Made by a program: the position numbers and the translations under genes. Shown piece by piece: positions 1 to 12,800 of a stretch of 64,000 nt of DNA. The stretch lies in NCBI GenBank assembly GCA_020744225.1, contig JAGMWG010000017.1:868001-932000 (forward strand), read 5' to 3'. The stretch comes from Paraphoma chrysanthemicola. Lineage: Eukaryota; Ascomycota; Dothideomycetes; Pleosporales; Phaeosphaeriaceae. Below the pieces are notes generated by a model. It was not told the origin of the DNA and did no database searches. It was given only the letters and a program-made list of their open reading frames with translations. Within the stretch, counting starts at the first letter, position 1, and each line of letters starts with the position of its first letter.

Positions 1-2881
1 GCTTGGGTGGATGGAGAGGCGATGAGGGAGAGGCATTTGGCGAAGGTAAGAGCTTTGCGGACGTCCGCGGCCACGGGAGTGGTATCGACGAGATTCATAA
101 GACTGGCGTCGTTTGCTTCTGACGTCGATGGTAGAGCTTTGAGGGCCGTGGCAATTCGTGCGTCGCGGTCGTTATCAAATACAACGGCTTGCGCAACGAG
201 GACGCGGAGCTGGGCCTGTGAATTTGGAGGTGCGGTTTGCAAGGCAAGATCGAGGTCTGAGATAACCTTGTCCTTCAGCGACGAGCTCTTGGTGGCAAGG
301 GTGGCCGCGAGGGCCTTCTTGAGGATCAGACTGGAGTACCAAGCAGCAAGGGCGTCAAGAGGTGAGCTCATAGAAAAGTCCTCGACGACACCATCCATGG
401 AGACATCGACAACGGTCTTCTCGGCACTCGGTCGGTTCCAGGCAAGGTTGTAGGCGCGCTGAACGATAGCAGGCACCAAGACCTCGTCGCACTCCCTCTC
501 AATCAGCGCAGCCAGATGTTCTGGCAGAGGCTCAGCTTCGCTACCCTGCTTGGTGGCGAGATTCACCGCAATCCTGTGTTCGCTGCGTGCCATGTTCCAG
601 TATCTGCGTGCCAGTTTAGCGCTGAGGTCGTCAAGCATCCACCATGAGTCGTGACCGGCATTGGCAATCTCCCACAAGAGCACACGGATATGCAGTGCCT
701 TGAGCATGAGACGTGCCGGAGTGTCAGGCAGTGTGCCTGAAGCCATCAAGGTCAACACCAGTCGGCTCTTGCTGATTTCCGCATCGCCACCAGTTAGCTG
801 CGCATCGAGCGCAATCTCCCAGGCCTTGACTCGAGCGGCTTCCTGCTCCTTGGTGATGCCTGTCAGGTAGGCATAGCCTTGCCAGCCAATGATTTTACGG
901 GTGCTCAGCTTGAGCATCTTCAGTCCCAGGGCTGCAACTTCGAGGAGAAAGTTGTGCTGCGGCACCCACACAGTTTGAATGGCGGTCAGCCACGCCTTGC
1001 GACGTACTTCTACTGGGGACGCCAATGACGGAGCAGGCGACAACAGTGGAGCAGGCGACGCCTTCTTCTTTGGCTTCGTCTTGAAGTCGAGTAGAGGGCC
1101 GACAAGGTAGAAGAAGGCTCCCAAAACAAGAATGAGCTTGGCGAGAGGCAGGTGAACGGTGGAGGCACCCAACGAAACTCGAGGCGCAAGGATGCCAGCA
1201 ATGTTGATCGGCAGGGCGAACAGGCCGCGACCGGCGGGCTCTTCTTGGGACTGCTCGCGCTCGACGAGCCCTTCCAAGACCATAAGACCAGCGAGCGAGC
1301 CAACCATGAGCTTGCCCATCATGGCGCCCGTTCGACGACCATTGACCATTGGCGGTCCGGTGACGACCTGCCGAGGCGGTCCATTGGTGTATGACGGATA
1401 TGCCGGTGCGTAATGTTGCTGTGGTGGTAGTCCTCGTTGCAGGGCTGCGATGTTGTCGGGCACGGGAATCATGCCCTGCGGAGGTCCATTCATTGACAGG
1501 CCGTGCGTTTGCGAGAATGGGTCCTCTTGGTACCGCGTGCCGTCTGGTGTAGCCATAGCGCCATGCAATGTCATAGGTCCGGAGATGGCCATCTTTTCGT
1601 AGCTGTCCAGTCGGCCCTTGAGGGTATTGACCTCGTCTTGCAGTTTCTTGTTCCGCTTCTCGAGGTGCCGAATGTACTCTGTTGCTTTGGAAAGAACGGT
1701 GGCCTTGTTCAGCTTGTGTGCAGGAGTGAGACCCTCGAGATCCTCTGGATCGTCGTCTTCCTCTGTGCCGTTTGGCCGCGACATGACACGGAGACTTGGG
1801 ACGCCTGGTGGGCGGGTTAGCAACTTTTTACGAAGACACTTGAGGCGGCATAGAACGTACTATCACGCAGGGCTGCAATTTTGTCGTTGAGATTCGTCCG
1901 ATAGCGCTTCTCGATCATGTTGTGTGCGGTTTTCTTCGGCGGCTGTCCCTTCTCCTTCTTCCCGGACGGTGCTACATCTAGGTCGTCCTCATCGTCGTCT
2001 TCTGCCGACTTCCTCTTCTTGTTGTTGGCTGCAGGCTCGGGTGACGAGTGCGACGACGACGAACTGGCCCGTCCATTGTTGTGCGACTCTGGGCTGTGGT
2101 GCAGACTGGGGGTAGAGACTGGAGGCGGAGGTGCGGCGAAGCCTGGCTGGTCAAAGCGGGTCGACGAGAAGAAGTTATTGTCGCCCATCTGGTGCTGTTG
2201 CTGTTGCTGCTGTTGCTGCTGCCACATTGGCGGCGAGTAGAAGCCATTCTGCTGCGGCACCTCAGCGTCGGCCGGGGAGCTCAGCGCATTGCCATTGAAG
2301 TCGAAGGCGGGCGAGATGTCGATGTTCTGCCCAAAAGTAAACGGGACGCCGTTTGGTTGCGAGTACATCGGGGCGGATATGGGGGTGTTGGTGGTGGGGA
2401 GGGACTGGGAGAGCGAGGGCGGAGGCGGTTGGCGAGTGAAGGGCGGAGACTGCTGGGCGGGTCTGAGGAAGGAAGTGGGTCCTTGCGCGCTCGCGGGCTT
2501 GGACTCGACACTTTGGGCCTGCTGAGACGCTTGCGCGGGGTCGTATTGCATCCACTCGTTCCAGCTCGCCATGTCGTCGGCTGGGGCGGGCAGCGTCATG
2601 TCGTCGCTGGCAGTGGTGAGCCACGGCCCGCGCACGCTGGTGAAGGGAAAGTTGGTGGTTAGCATCGGATCCTCCATGTCGACGCCGGCCGTCCTGGGCG
2701 AGTCCGCCCGCGTCGGCTTAGGGCTCTCGGGGAACTGGTAGTTGTCGAAGACGCAGTACGGTCCGACCTGTTGCACGGCACGTGTTAGCAGTCTTCATGG
2801 TGCGTGGTGCGCCGGGGGCACTACAGCAATCCGCTCGAGCGCGAGCGCGTCGTCGGGGCTGTCCTGGCGGTCTGAAGCCAT
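1..2881 (-). CDS. sre1: SREBP-type bHLH transcription factor, membrane-anchored (partial at C-terminus)
   Basis: Sterol/oxygen-responsive factor that in fungi sits in the ER membrane and is released by proteolysis. Exons read as 2881-2825, 2767-1861 and 1804 to beyond position 1; introns of 57 and 56 nt have clear GT-AG ends. The first exon codes only 19 residues. The basic helix-loop-helix lies at about residues 299-375 and contains NMIEKRYRTNLNDKI, with the tyrosine in the basic region that marks SREBPs. The loop is long and acidic, and helix 2 reads KATVLSKATEYIRHLEKRN. Two hydrophobic segments follow near residues 490 (KLMVGSLAGLMVLEGL) and 550 (LILVLGAFFYLVGPLL), then a fungal C-terminal region resembling DUF2014. 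The N-terminus is Pro/Ser/Gln-rich with a polyQ tract at 2197-2222. The gene runs off the left edge after about 920 residues. Identity is secure; orthology to Sre1/SrbA is inferred. Confidence 0.93.
2197..2222 (-). repeat. CAG/CAA microsatellite coding polyglutamine in SREBP
   Basis: A mixed CAG/CAA run encodes about nine glutamines followed by HQ in the N-terminal activation region of the SREBP. Such runs vary in length between isolates. Confidence 0.8.
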
Positions 2882-5800
2882 GTTGGAGAGGAAGCGCTGC
2901 GAGTCGGGGCGCGCAGAGGGCGGCGGCAATGGACAGACAGCGTTGCGTTTACAATGGTGCAGCGTGTACAGTATGATCACAATGCCAGGCGCGGAGCACG
3001 GGAAAGACGAGGGCAAAGTAGAATGCGATGCTTTCTTACCAGCTAGGCGCAATGGGTGGGACAGGTCATGCCATCCACGCCCGTCGCTATGCTGAACTCT
3101 GCCTGGCTGGCAGATACGGATCGGGCAGTCGCGCAGGCACAGTAAGCTCGCTCAGGATCTGCTGCAAGCCGGCAGAGGGCGCCGGGCCAGAAACTGCGGG
3201 TGCGCTGTGGAAGGGCCGGGGGATGCGTTGCGAGCGAGGTCGATGTGTGAGGAAATCGTACGATAGTCAGCTCACTTGATTGTCGTCGATGCGGGCTAGA
3301 GCGGGCGTCGGACAGGGGCCGTGTGCAGCGAGACGATGCCACAACCTGTACGCTGTTCCGCCGCGGTGCTCCTCGAAGTTACTTTTGGCGGTGCAGGGCG
3401 GCGTGCGCGTGTCGTTCTGTGGGCGGCGAGGTGTGTTGCGGGCGGAGGTGATTGAAGTCCTCGGAGCCGTCTGAAGTGAGACGGGCGGGTCGAGGCAGCG
3501 CGCTGGGCAGCCATGCCGCCATTGGCAAGCGTCCATGGCTTGTCTGTGGCTGTCGGATCTGATACGGCCGTCGATCGAGCCTCCACCCGTGGTCCGCTCT
3601 CTGCAAGGAACGCATCGCATATTCTGAGCATGAGAACCGCCGAAGCTGACGAACCGCTGGAGTTGTCGCCTTTACATCGCCATCGGACGATCTCCCGACC
3701 GGCGCCTCGTGGCTCGCGTGCCTGCGTGCCTGACGGGAGCACGGCCGCATTAGGGCCGCACGCACGATTACGTCGTGTTAGCGCAACCACTTATTACAGA
3801 AGGCTGAAGACACCACGATGCCCGTTTTGGACGCATGCGATTTCTGGCAGCCGTCCACAAAATGTACTGAGTCGCATCTAATGGATGCCTCGGCCTGACC
3901 ATCCAATCTACATGGTCGACCCTCACAGCATCCGTGAATCCTTCCAAGCAGGTGACTTCCCAGTGATGTTCAAGCATTTTCCGAGATCAACGAAGAAGCC
4001 ATACCACGTTCACCCCTCCATAATACCTCGTTCTCATCCTTTACTACCCCTGATCACATCCCTAACCGCCTACTTCCCACCACAAAGACATCCCTTAACC
4101 CAGGTACGCCGCATCTGTATTCGCTCGGGATGAAGCGCGGGATGTGTGCGGTGATAGTGGCGTTAAGGTACCATGTGCGAAGGAAGGTGATAGAAAGGGG
4201 CTGCATGTGGCGTCGTGACTGCAGAGGGCGGGTGTGAGTGAGGAGGGCTTGATGGCTCTGCCGGCTACGATATGTGTGGAAGAGAGGTACTTAGAGAGCA
4301 AATGAGCATCGTGACATTCAATCTAGCGTCTATGAATGCAAGGATGTTGTTCACGTCAAAATTGCTAGTAGCCTGCTGAGTCCAGAGAGAGGATGACGGA
4401 TAGATGGATTGTTCAGGCGACCGTGTTTGTTGGATCGAATCAACAGGACTTGTACAAGAGATTCACGACTATCAGACTTCTTTTCTCGCTCGGTTGGGCC
4501 ATGTTTGACAATGGATGTGGTATTCGAATAACGAAGTAGCAAATATAAATTGTAGTATCTTCACTATTCAAAGTTTAATCACGAATAAGAAAGTAGTTTT
4601 CAAGTTGAGAATATTAACCAGGCTGTAAAACTGCCCTTCACCCGTCTTTTGGTCGTGCCATAGAGCATCTTCATGTGTCTCCGCAATGCAGCTTTGGAAG
4701 AATATAATCGAAACCCCCCTTTGGCTATTCGATGCAATGATGAAGTCTATACACGTAAATTGAAAATATAGACAAAATATAGTCGGCCGCGCTCTTTTGC
4801 AATTCGGCCAGGTATCTACTATCATGGGCTCCTGGAGACCTTCGCACCATTCTATAAGCCGAGCATAACACTACTAGAATATTGAACACCTTTTAGCAAC
4901 TACACCATGAAATCGTTAGTACAAGTTAAATAAAGTCAGCCTAAGAAACTAAGACTATGTTGTGACTCTTCAGGGCACCTACTTCACGGGGTATACGGCC
5001 GCATACTGTAGCAGAAGCACACGGCCGAATGTATTTGGCCAAAATATATGCAAAAAGTGGAAACCCTTCTCAGTTTAGAGTATGTAGTAGCAATGCAAAA
5101 TGGCGAATCTCTACGCCTAAACTTACTTGTCTGTGACGACTCTACTTACGAGACTACATACATCTACATGCTGAGACCTACCTAAGAATATGTACATATC
5201 CACGTCTACGTCTACGTGCCTTCTTACCCTTCTATCCATGGCCTTTGCTACTAGGTAAAGAAATTGGCCAAAGTAAGCAACGTAACAGCTTTCTCTTTTT
5301 CTCTGAACATCTGATAAGACTGAGACTTTGGCTTATATATTCCCACAAATGTGATCGGTGTACTGGACAATAAATTGCGCGATTTCGATTGTGTTTTCCC
5401 TTAGCTTCAAGCTAGATTCATACAACCTACCTAACCAACAACACGCTTGCCCTTATCTCACGCCCCAACTGTCCATCCTCACGATTAATTCCACAAAGCG
5501 CCTTCTCATACTGTTTTTGCGTCCAAGTACTCAGAACCGTTTCGGCTTGCCATACAATCCTCTCTGCATCCGCACCAGGCTAGCAATAGTTTCAACCCAC
5601 AAAATTTTCCACGCCTAGATAGCACATTGAATCAAGCGGAGTAGGAAAATTGCTAGCTAATCTGTGACTCCGCAACTCACCCGATTTCGTCCGCCTCAGT
5701 TCGAAAGACTCCGCTGTGCTAGTTGAAGGATGGGTGGAATCAATATGACTCGTTGGTCTGACTCAACACCAAACTTGCGAAATCAGTATGTACGTCGAGT

Positions 5801-5905
5801 ATGATGATTGTGTGGAACTCCGCCAACATCTCATTATATCAATCCTCGTCAATAACAACGAATCTCCATGCCAATTGTGCACTGTAGAGTAAGAGGAACA
5901 TATAA
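2882..5905. other. Intergenic, divergent promoters of SREBP and DUF924 gene
   Basis: No gene is supported. The SREBP side (2882-4200) is GC-rich. The stretch of roughly 4290-5400 is clearly AT-richer, with many short stop-filled frames. A short repeat of the hexamer ACGTCT occurs near 5201-5216. I saw no tRNA or rRNA signature. The region holds the upstream sequences of two divergently transcribed genes. Confidence 0.6.
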
Positions 5906-6824
5906 ATGGCTGCCGATCTAGGCGCCGTTCTGACGCCGGGGTTTCTTGCTTCGGTGCACGACTTCTGGTTTGCGCACTTGCATGATAGCAGTGCACGGCG
6001 AATTGTGCCAGATGTAGCAGATACGAGAGTATGGTTTGAGGAGGACGAGGAGTTCGATCGGGAATGCGTGTACGTTTCTTCCCCCCTTATACCTTCACTC
6101 AGTACCGTACCGGGTATGATCGAATCAAACCAAACTCACAATCCGAATCGATACACTCGACTACCAACCACCCCATCCCTTCACTAAACCAACCACTACC
6201 AGCACCCGCTTCAGCACCCCCCTCGCAACAATCCTCTCCTTGACACCAACACCACAAGCCATCCTCGCCGCCACAACCCGCTCCACACCCCACCACTGGC
6301 TCAGCCTGATCCTCTTCTTCGACGCCCTCCCACGCAAGGTTTACCACGGCACGGCCACGCGCATGGTATACACATACTTCGACCCCGTGGCGCAACACAT
6401 CGCCCTACGCGCCATTCAACTCCGCATCCCGCAACACCCCGACATGCGCTATCGGCACGCGTATAGATTCTGGTTCTACATGCCACTCCAGCACGCCGAG
6501 ACGTTGTGCTTGCATGATCGAGTCGCGGAGCTGCATGGTGAAATGTTTGTCGAGACGTGGGCGTTGGTAAATGGGAGGCCTGGGAGTGTAAATCGGAAAA
6601 AGGGGGCTGGGGATGCGGATGTAGAGGTATGTAGGAAGGAGATGATTGAGCGGCGTGGGGAGCTGGAGATGTGGGAACGTATGTTGAAGAGGAGATGTGA
6701 GGAGTATAGGGAGGTGGTGAGGAGGTTTGGGAGGTTTCCGGACAGGAATGGAGTGTTGGGGAGAGTGGCGACGGGGGAGGAAGAGGAGTATTTGAGGCAG
6801 AGGGAGGGTGGACTTGGGGTGTGA
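5906..6824 (+). CDS. DUF924 family protein
   Basis: Predicted protein of 261 residues from two exons: 5906-6069, then about 6203-6824. The intron starts GTACGT and ends CTACCAG, and joins the frame as ECVTRFSTP. DUF924 marks: an N-terminal HDFWF motif, a VWFEEDEEFD segment (the usual W-F-x-x-D-x-x-F-D block), and RFWFYMPLQHAE near residue 150, matching the family's F-x-Y-x-P-L-x-H-S/A-E block. The C-terminal third is Glu/Arg-rich and helical. The family is all-helical and TPR-like, found in bacteria and fungi, with no agreed biochemical role, so no function is assigned. The start follows the A-rich context TATAAATGG. Family call is strong. Confidence 0.88.
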
Positions 6825-9800
6825 TGGGAAGGAGAGGATCTTGCTTTTGACGGGAGATCGGCTTCGTTGTGTGTATATAGGCTCTAATGGTGTTGCTGCG
6901 ATGTAAAGACTGTCCACTTTGAAGTGTCGTTATGTATATCTGGGACGAAATCGATCACATCGCCTTCGTGTGTTAAAAGCAGTGCCTTGCTCTGGGCATA
7001 GTAACGTAACACCAATTCGTCGCACTATTATCGTATGCTCGACCATATCCAGAGTGTGAGGGACGAAGTCCACCCCAGACAGTTGACATTGCGCGTTCAA
7101 CATCGACGAACAGTGGACGGTTCTTGATACCTGACATGCAAATTCCATGCAGAGGATTGTCTTGAACTAGTTCAGACCCATCTGCACATTGATAGGAGCC
7201 ATCTAGGAATTACCCAATCGGTCACTGTGCCAGGAACAGCGAAGCAGCGACTTAACAGTCATATCATTGGAGCTTCGGTGAATTCTGCGACACACTAACG
7301 TGACCTCTTCAGCTCGTGTCAATGTCCCAAGTAAGCCGGTGTCAGTGACTCACAGCGTTTTTACAGGTGCTACTGCTGGTGCGGCCACGTCAACTTCGTA
7401 TGCTCATGGGCCACTTATGATTGCTTCTGCAAAAGCGAGCGATGTTACTCGTCTCCACTGCCACACCCCAAAAAGATGCGATCGATCTCGACGACATTCC
7501 GCTGCATCAGTGTCTAGAGTTTCTTGGCGGATGTCGGTTGCATCAACTGAATCGTGAGGCCAAAAGCAGACGTCGTCCAAGTGGCCCAGTCCCTTCCGAT
7601 CGATCCACATTCAATTCTACGCTCACCGCATCTGCTCCGCTCTCAATTTGTCTCGATAGGCGAAAAGCACCAGCCACGGTAACCTCCTTACAGTATCCAT
7701 TTCCGCCTCGTTTTCCACCACAGCCTGGGCCTGCAATGTCCCGAGAGCAGTAGCGCCTTAGACTCGGCCAAGATCTCGCGGATCACACGTGCGGTGTGCG
7801 AGGTCCGACCATGAGCACAAGCACACAGCCAAACCTTCATACGCCACACCTCGAGCCGAATTGCCCTTCATCAGAACAAGCAACCTAGTCTGCAGATGAA
7901 GCGCACGCCTCATGGCGTGACAGCTGCAGGACGGTTACGCGCTCGGGCTTCGAGATGCACTTCGATGGTGGTAGTGGCGCGGCTAGTGTGGCACTGGTGG
8001 TGGCAAAGACCTAAGCGAATTGGAGGCTCTTGGTGACCTTTTGCAGGGCGATTCTTCTCCGGGACGAGAACGTGTATGAGGACGTAGAAATTGATTTTGA
8101 TGTTGATCTCTGATGTGATTGTGTTTCACGTGCCTTGATTCATTGCGTCGATCATTCGGACGAGAGGAGTTCCCTCCACATCCCGAAACAAGACGGGTCG
8201 TGTTCGTTGAACTTTATTGCTGCGTTCGCTTCCGCGCCAAAGCAACGCACATGGCCGGACTTTTTGTGCCGTTTTTGTCGTTATGTAGCCACATTTGAAC
8301 ATTTTCGAAAGCAGTCTGGCGGCGCAGCTCACATTAAGTTCGACGCTTGCCTGTTGGATCTGCAACATGCGAGGGAAATTTTATTGAGCGGGATCTTTCC
8401 GTATGCTGCGGATGATCTCCCATGGCACCCCTCTCCAATGTGCGCGCAAGGTGGAAACATCCTAGCGAGAAAGTTGCTTTACTTGGACTATTGGCTCCTG
8501 CATAAGCCGGAAAATAATGCGCGTATCGCAGCGCAAGGAGATAGTGCCGATTGCCGCTGCGGGACGAGCCTGACGATCTTACTCCAGGATGCGCTTCCAG
8601 CTCGCTTTCGCACCGAGGCATCTCAAAAAGTAGATCTGGGACGGCCTGTCAAGCGGCAGACCCCACACCCCGTAGATCTTGTTTGCCGCCGAGTTTCCTA
8701 GACGTATGGTATCTCCTAGATATGCGCAATTCTATACGGTCGTACAGTATGTTGAAAGACTGGCTCGAAGTGAGACAAGTGCTCGTATCCGGTAGGGTGG
8801 TGTCGTCATGAACTGGCGCTGTGTCGAAGTTGCAGCACACTGTGAAATGGTCTCGCAGAGCGCAGCCATGGATGCCCTTGCGTGCCTGGTTAGATTACTC
8901 GTTTTCGTAAGCTGATGGTGTGTAAGCTTTGGAGGCTAGTCTAGACATCGCGCAGCTAGCTTGACCATCCCCTCGGATCGGTATACGCTAGCACCGAGGA
9001 CTTTATGCAGCTGTGGAACGCAGTGTAGGCCTGATTCTAAAAGCTGAAATATCTCCTGGAACACGAGCGATGACCGTAGCAGTAGTGGAGACAGCGTTCG
9101 GTAGTGGTGTATAGGGAGGGGCACCTCTATTTGCTAGCAGGTCGAATGGCGGGTGTACTTGGTTCCTCTAAGCAGAAAATTGTGTCCGGTACAACAACTC
9201 GGGTCTCTGCTTATTCGACGGCATGTCAGCCCTCCATGCTGAGGTCGTTGCTCGCACGTGTCGCAGCTTGTCGAAGCCTCGGTCGCTGTCGTCGGGACGG
9301 CCCGTTGAAGCAGAACCTGGATAAAAGAACGATGATGCCGTATCATTATTCTGCGGCTGATGCAAAACTTGCACTTTTGTCATGTAACGCCCATTTGCCA
9401 ATGCGGCGATCAAGCTGTAGATGTTCTGGTGTGCAACAAACGAGAAAGCGCGATTCCCTCGGTTGGCCGTGCTCGAATCTTGCCACGGAACGGTCGTTCC
9501 TAGTGCGCGTGTGAACCACACGTCAATCATGTGACAAGCAGTGGATTATGGAGGCGGATCCTGCGAAGAGAAAGTATGTGCTAAGCCGTGACTTGGGATA
9601 TGCGACGAGACAGGCCACTCTCGTAATGCCGAATTCGTCCTTCGCTGACCAGAACAACGTTCTGGCGTCAAAGACGAGTCTGGCAGTGGTAGTGTGTACA
9701 AGTCTGGACGCATGGATCGACCCGTCAAACCCTACGCAGGGACTTCTATCTCGCATGAACAGCACAGATCTCCAAATACGAGAAGAGCAGCCGGCAGTTG

Positions 9801-12800
9801 GCGGAGAACAGCGAGGCGTCGAGAATTGCTGCCCTTTCCCACGTCTCGTACTGGTCGCCAACTTCAGCCACTGAAATACCTCTGGCCAATTCATGCCGGA
9901 TGGCTGCATGATCGAAAAGCCGTGTTCGTGTGCACAGACGGGTAGGGGAGCTCGAGTCCACCCAAAAGGGGCTGCTCATTTGCTCGATAGGATCTCAGAA
10001 CGTTTTGGGAAGTCTCAGCTCCGTAATCGTCGATGCGGTGCCCTTCCTAACCCCAAAACTGCCCAACGAGAAGGACGAGTGGAGCTCTGTGATGATGATT
10101 GACATGCTGGTGATGCGGGAGGCCGGCAAAGGTCATGCACGGCCTGGGGAATAGGCCGCGAACCCTGAAAAACGGCGTAGCCTCGAAATTACTTTTGGTC
10201 TGCGCGACCTGAATGGAATTACTTATCAGATCCATTTGCAACGTCGATTGGACGGAGATCTTCGACATAGGTGGTCAGCCGGAGTAGGAAACGCTTCGCT
10301 ACTGGCCGACATGCCGTGAAACACAAGAGGCGACTGGACAAACAACTGGCACTGAGCGTCGTACGATGATCATCGACCCGTCCCAGCGCACCGGTTGATG
10401 TACCATGTCGCTTACGCAGTAACACAAATGGAGCACAGCGGTAGACTTATTTAGGTTTTGATGCCTGCCGATAACTGGATCACAATTGCATGCAGGGAGG
10501 CGGATTGTGGGTGTTCGTATCCTGTGATCGAGATCACTTCTGACTGTGCGAAACGAGCAGATATTGCCGCAAGCGAGATGGAGATACAGGTTTGTAGAGA
10601 TTGAAGAATGTACTGCGGCCTGCTTTTGGTGCTTGTTCCGCGTTTTGCGGGGTTTGATAGATTGAATCATTCTTCGCACGTATGGAGCAAGCATTCGATC
10701 GCGCGAGTCATTTGATTGGCCTACGTGAAACATGGCAAGTGAATCCTTTGACGGAGTGGCCGGCGATGGCCTGCTCAAGGATCACTGACAAAGTTGTGGA
10801 GCGCTCCACTCCTGGCGCTGTTGATCTCTCCACAGCATGGCGATATTGGTTTGCATGATATAGCTCAGTGACGAGGGACTACAGCACTGTGTCATGTACG
10901 TATTATCGCCGTATCTGCACGCCTCCTTGCGCTCTCCGTTGTTCAAACATGTGTGGGGCGTTAAAGTCGTCGCGAAAGGGATGTGGGGCAGATGTGGACA
11001 TCATACCATCAGTGACATGCCATGACCAGCCTTCCTTGTCTTTATTTGCTACGGTGGGCTGAGATCGTACCAAAAGCCCGTTGCTTGCAGGTACGGCAGA
11101 ACTGGCAGCCCTCGTGGCAAGCAATCTGAGGGCGGGTAAACGTCAGGCCTATACCCTGTCAGTTGGAGCGTGCTGTGGGACAAATATCCGTTGCGCTCAG
11201 GAACATTACGAATAGCCGGGGCGCGGGATGTTGTGCTGACGACGAAGTTGGATTGCTGAGCTGCCATGGTGACAGACGCCGATTTTCCCAATTATTCACT
11301 GACCAGGGTTGCCGACGATGCTTGAGAACCTGACTGCGCCCAACTCAGGCCCGAATGAGCCCTGGTGTAGTGAAGCATGAGGCACAGCAGCGACATCCGG
11401 CAAGTAAGACTAGGGCGAGGACCCGTTTCACGTGGCCGACGCGTGCTAGCGGGACGTTTCGTATGCTCAAATTAGCCTAAGTCGCGACGGTATTTATTGA
11501 CACGCCATCAAGGGCATCGCGCCTGCGTGCAGTTGTATCGAAAACCCCTGCTTCAAAGCGGTTGCAGGTGAATGAAGCGACCGACCAGGCAGAGGTGCGG
11601 AAGGTTTGAACCCTGCGTGATCAGGAGAATCTGTTCCCAATGGTCCCAGAGGTAGGTCGCTGCTCATCAGTTGGCGCTGATGGCAGTTACCGGTAGTGCA
11701 GAGCCTTGTCAATACAGATCGACAGATCATGCCTCTGTGTTGAGGCGTCTGAGACATTGCGATGGAGCTGAGATTGTCTTGTTCGGTGATCTCGCGGAAA
11801 AGAGCAAGTCAGGGAGGAGCAGTGACAGTCTCTTCGGGAGTGAAGTATCCAGCCTTCGCAAGGTAGCATCAAGCAGAGTCGCACTGGCCACATCAATGCT
11901 CAGCTTCCTGTGGTAAGTCATGCATTGTGAGTTCGACATGACATAGATACCATGCTCCTTTTGCACACATTTCCCCCTCAAGCCGTGGTCTTGGTCGAAA
12001 ACCCTAAGCTCGTGCAGCATAAAATATGCTTGAGCAGATTTGATACTCGGCAATCGAGAGTGTTGCAAGACTACGAGATCCCTGGTAAACCCGGTCCTTT
12101 AACGTGTAGATGCATCTGACGTTGCCGAGAGCACTTGATGGCGTCGCAGAGGAAGCGCGGTTCGACGTATGCCAGTCACTGAATCATGCCTCGACACTTG
12201 TGGTGTGTTTGGCGCTAGTGACTGCGATCTGAACCAAGCGGCTGAAGGACTTGGGCTGTCGGAAGCGAAAGTACATCGACGGTAGCTGTAGAAGATGCAC
12301 AGCATGTGATGGTCATGGATGATGCTTGTTGTGGGCCATTACAGACCCGTGTCGCACCGAGCACCCCGGTTCGAGCTCACTGTGCATCTTGAGATCTGAC
12401 AGCTTTTCTCGCAATCTGACAGGCCGGAAACATTACTCCGGCAGTGCTTTGCTTGACACCTGCTCCAACGTTAACAAACACCAATTGGGAACAGTGCATG
12501 AGATCTGAAGTGCTATTGCCATGGATCCTGTTTGGGCAATATGGGCGAGTACCTACCCGATCGCCGTTTGCGTGACCCTTGACGGTTCCTGGACATGTCG
12601 AGTCAACGAAGACTTGCGAAGGATGCCATGCAAATCCTGCTGTCGCGCGATTGCGACTAGTTTTGAGAAAACGGCCGGTCTGCAGCAATACGGAGAGATG
12701 ATGGGGGCGGTGCGGGCTCTACGTTGAGCTGACAGCAGCGCTACACATAGCAAATCACACGACGATTGGAGACGACGAATGCACCGAGCCGTGCTGCAGC

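Noticed and set aside
2048..2662. 204-codon frame opposite the SREBP coding region
   Set aside because: Antisense shadow of a Pro/Gln-rich exon; Leu/Gly/Arg-rich composition is what the complement of such codons gives.
8135..8701. 188-codon open frame on the plus strand in the gene-poor region
   Set aside because: It begins at TTG, has no early ATG, no motif I recognise, and is overlapped by open frames on the other strand. Probably chance.
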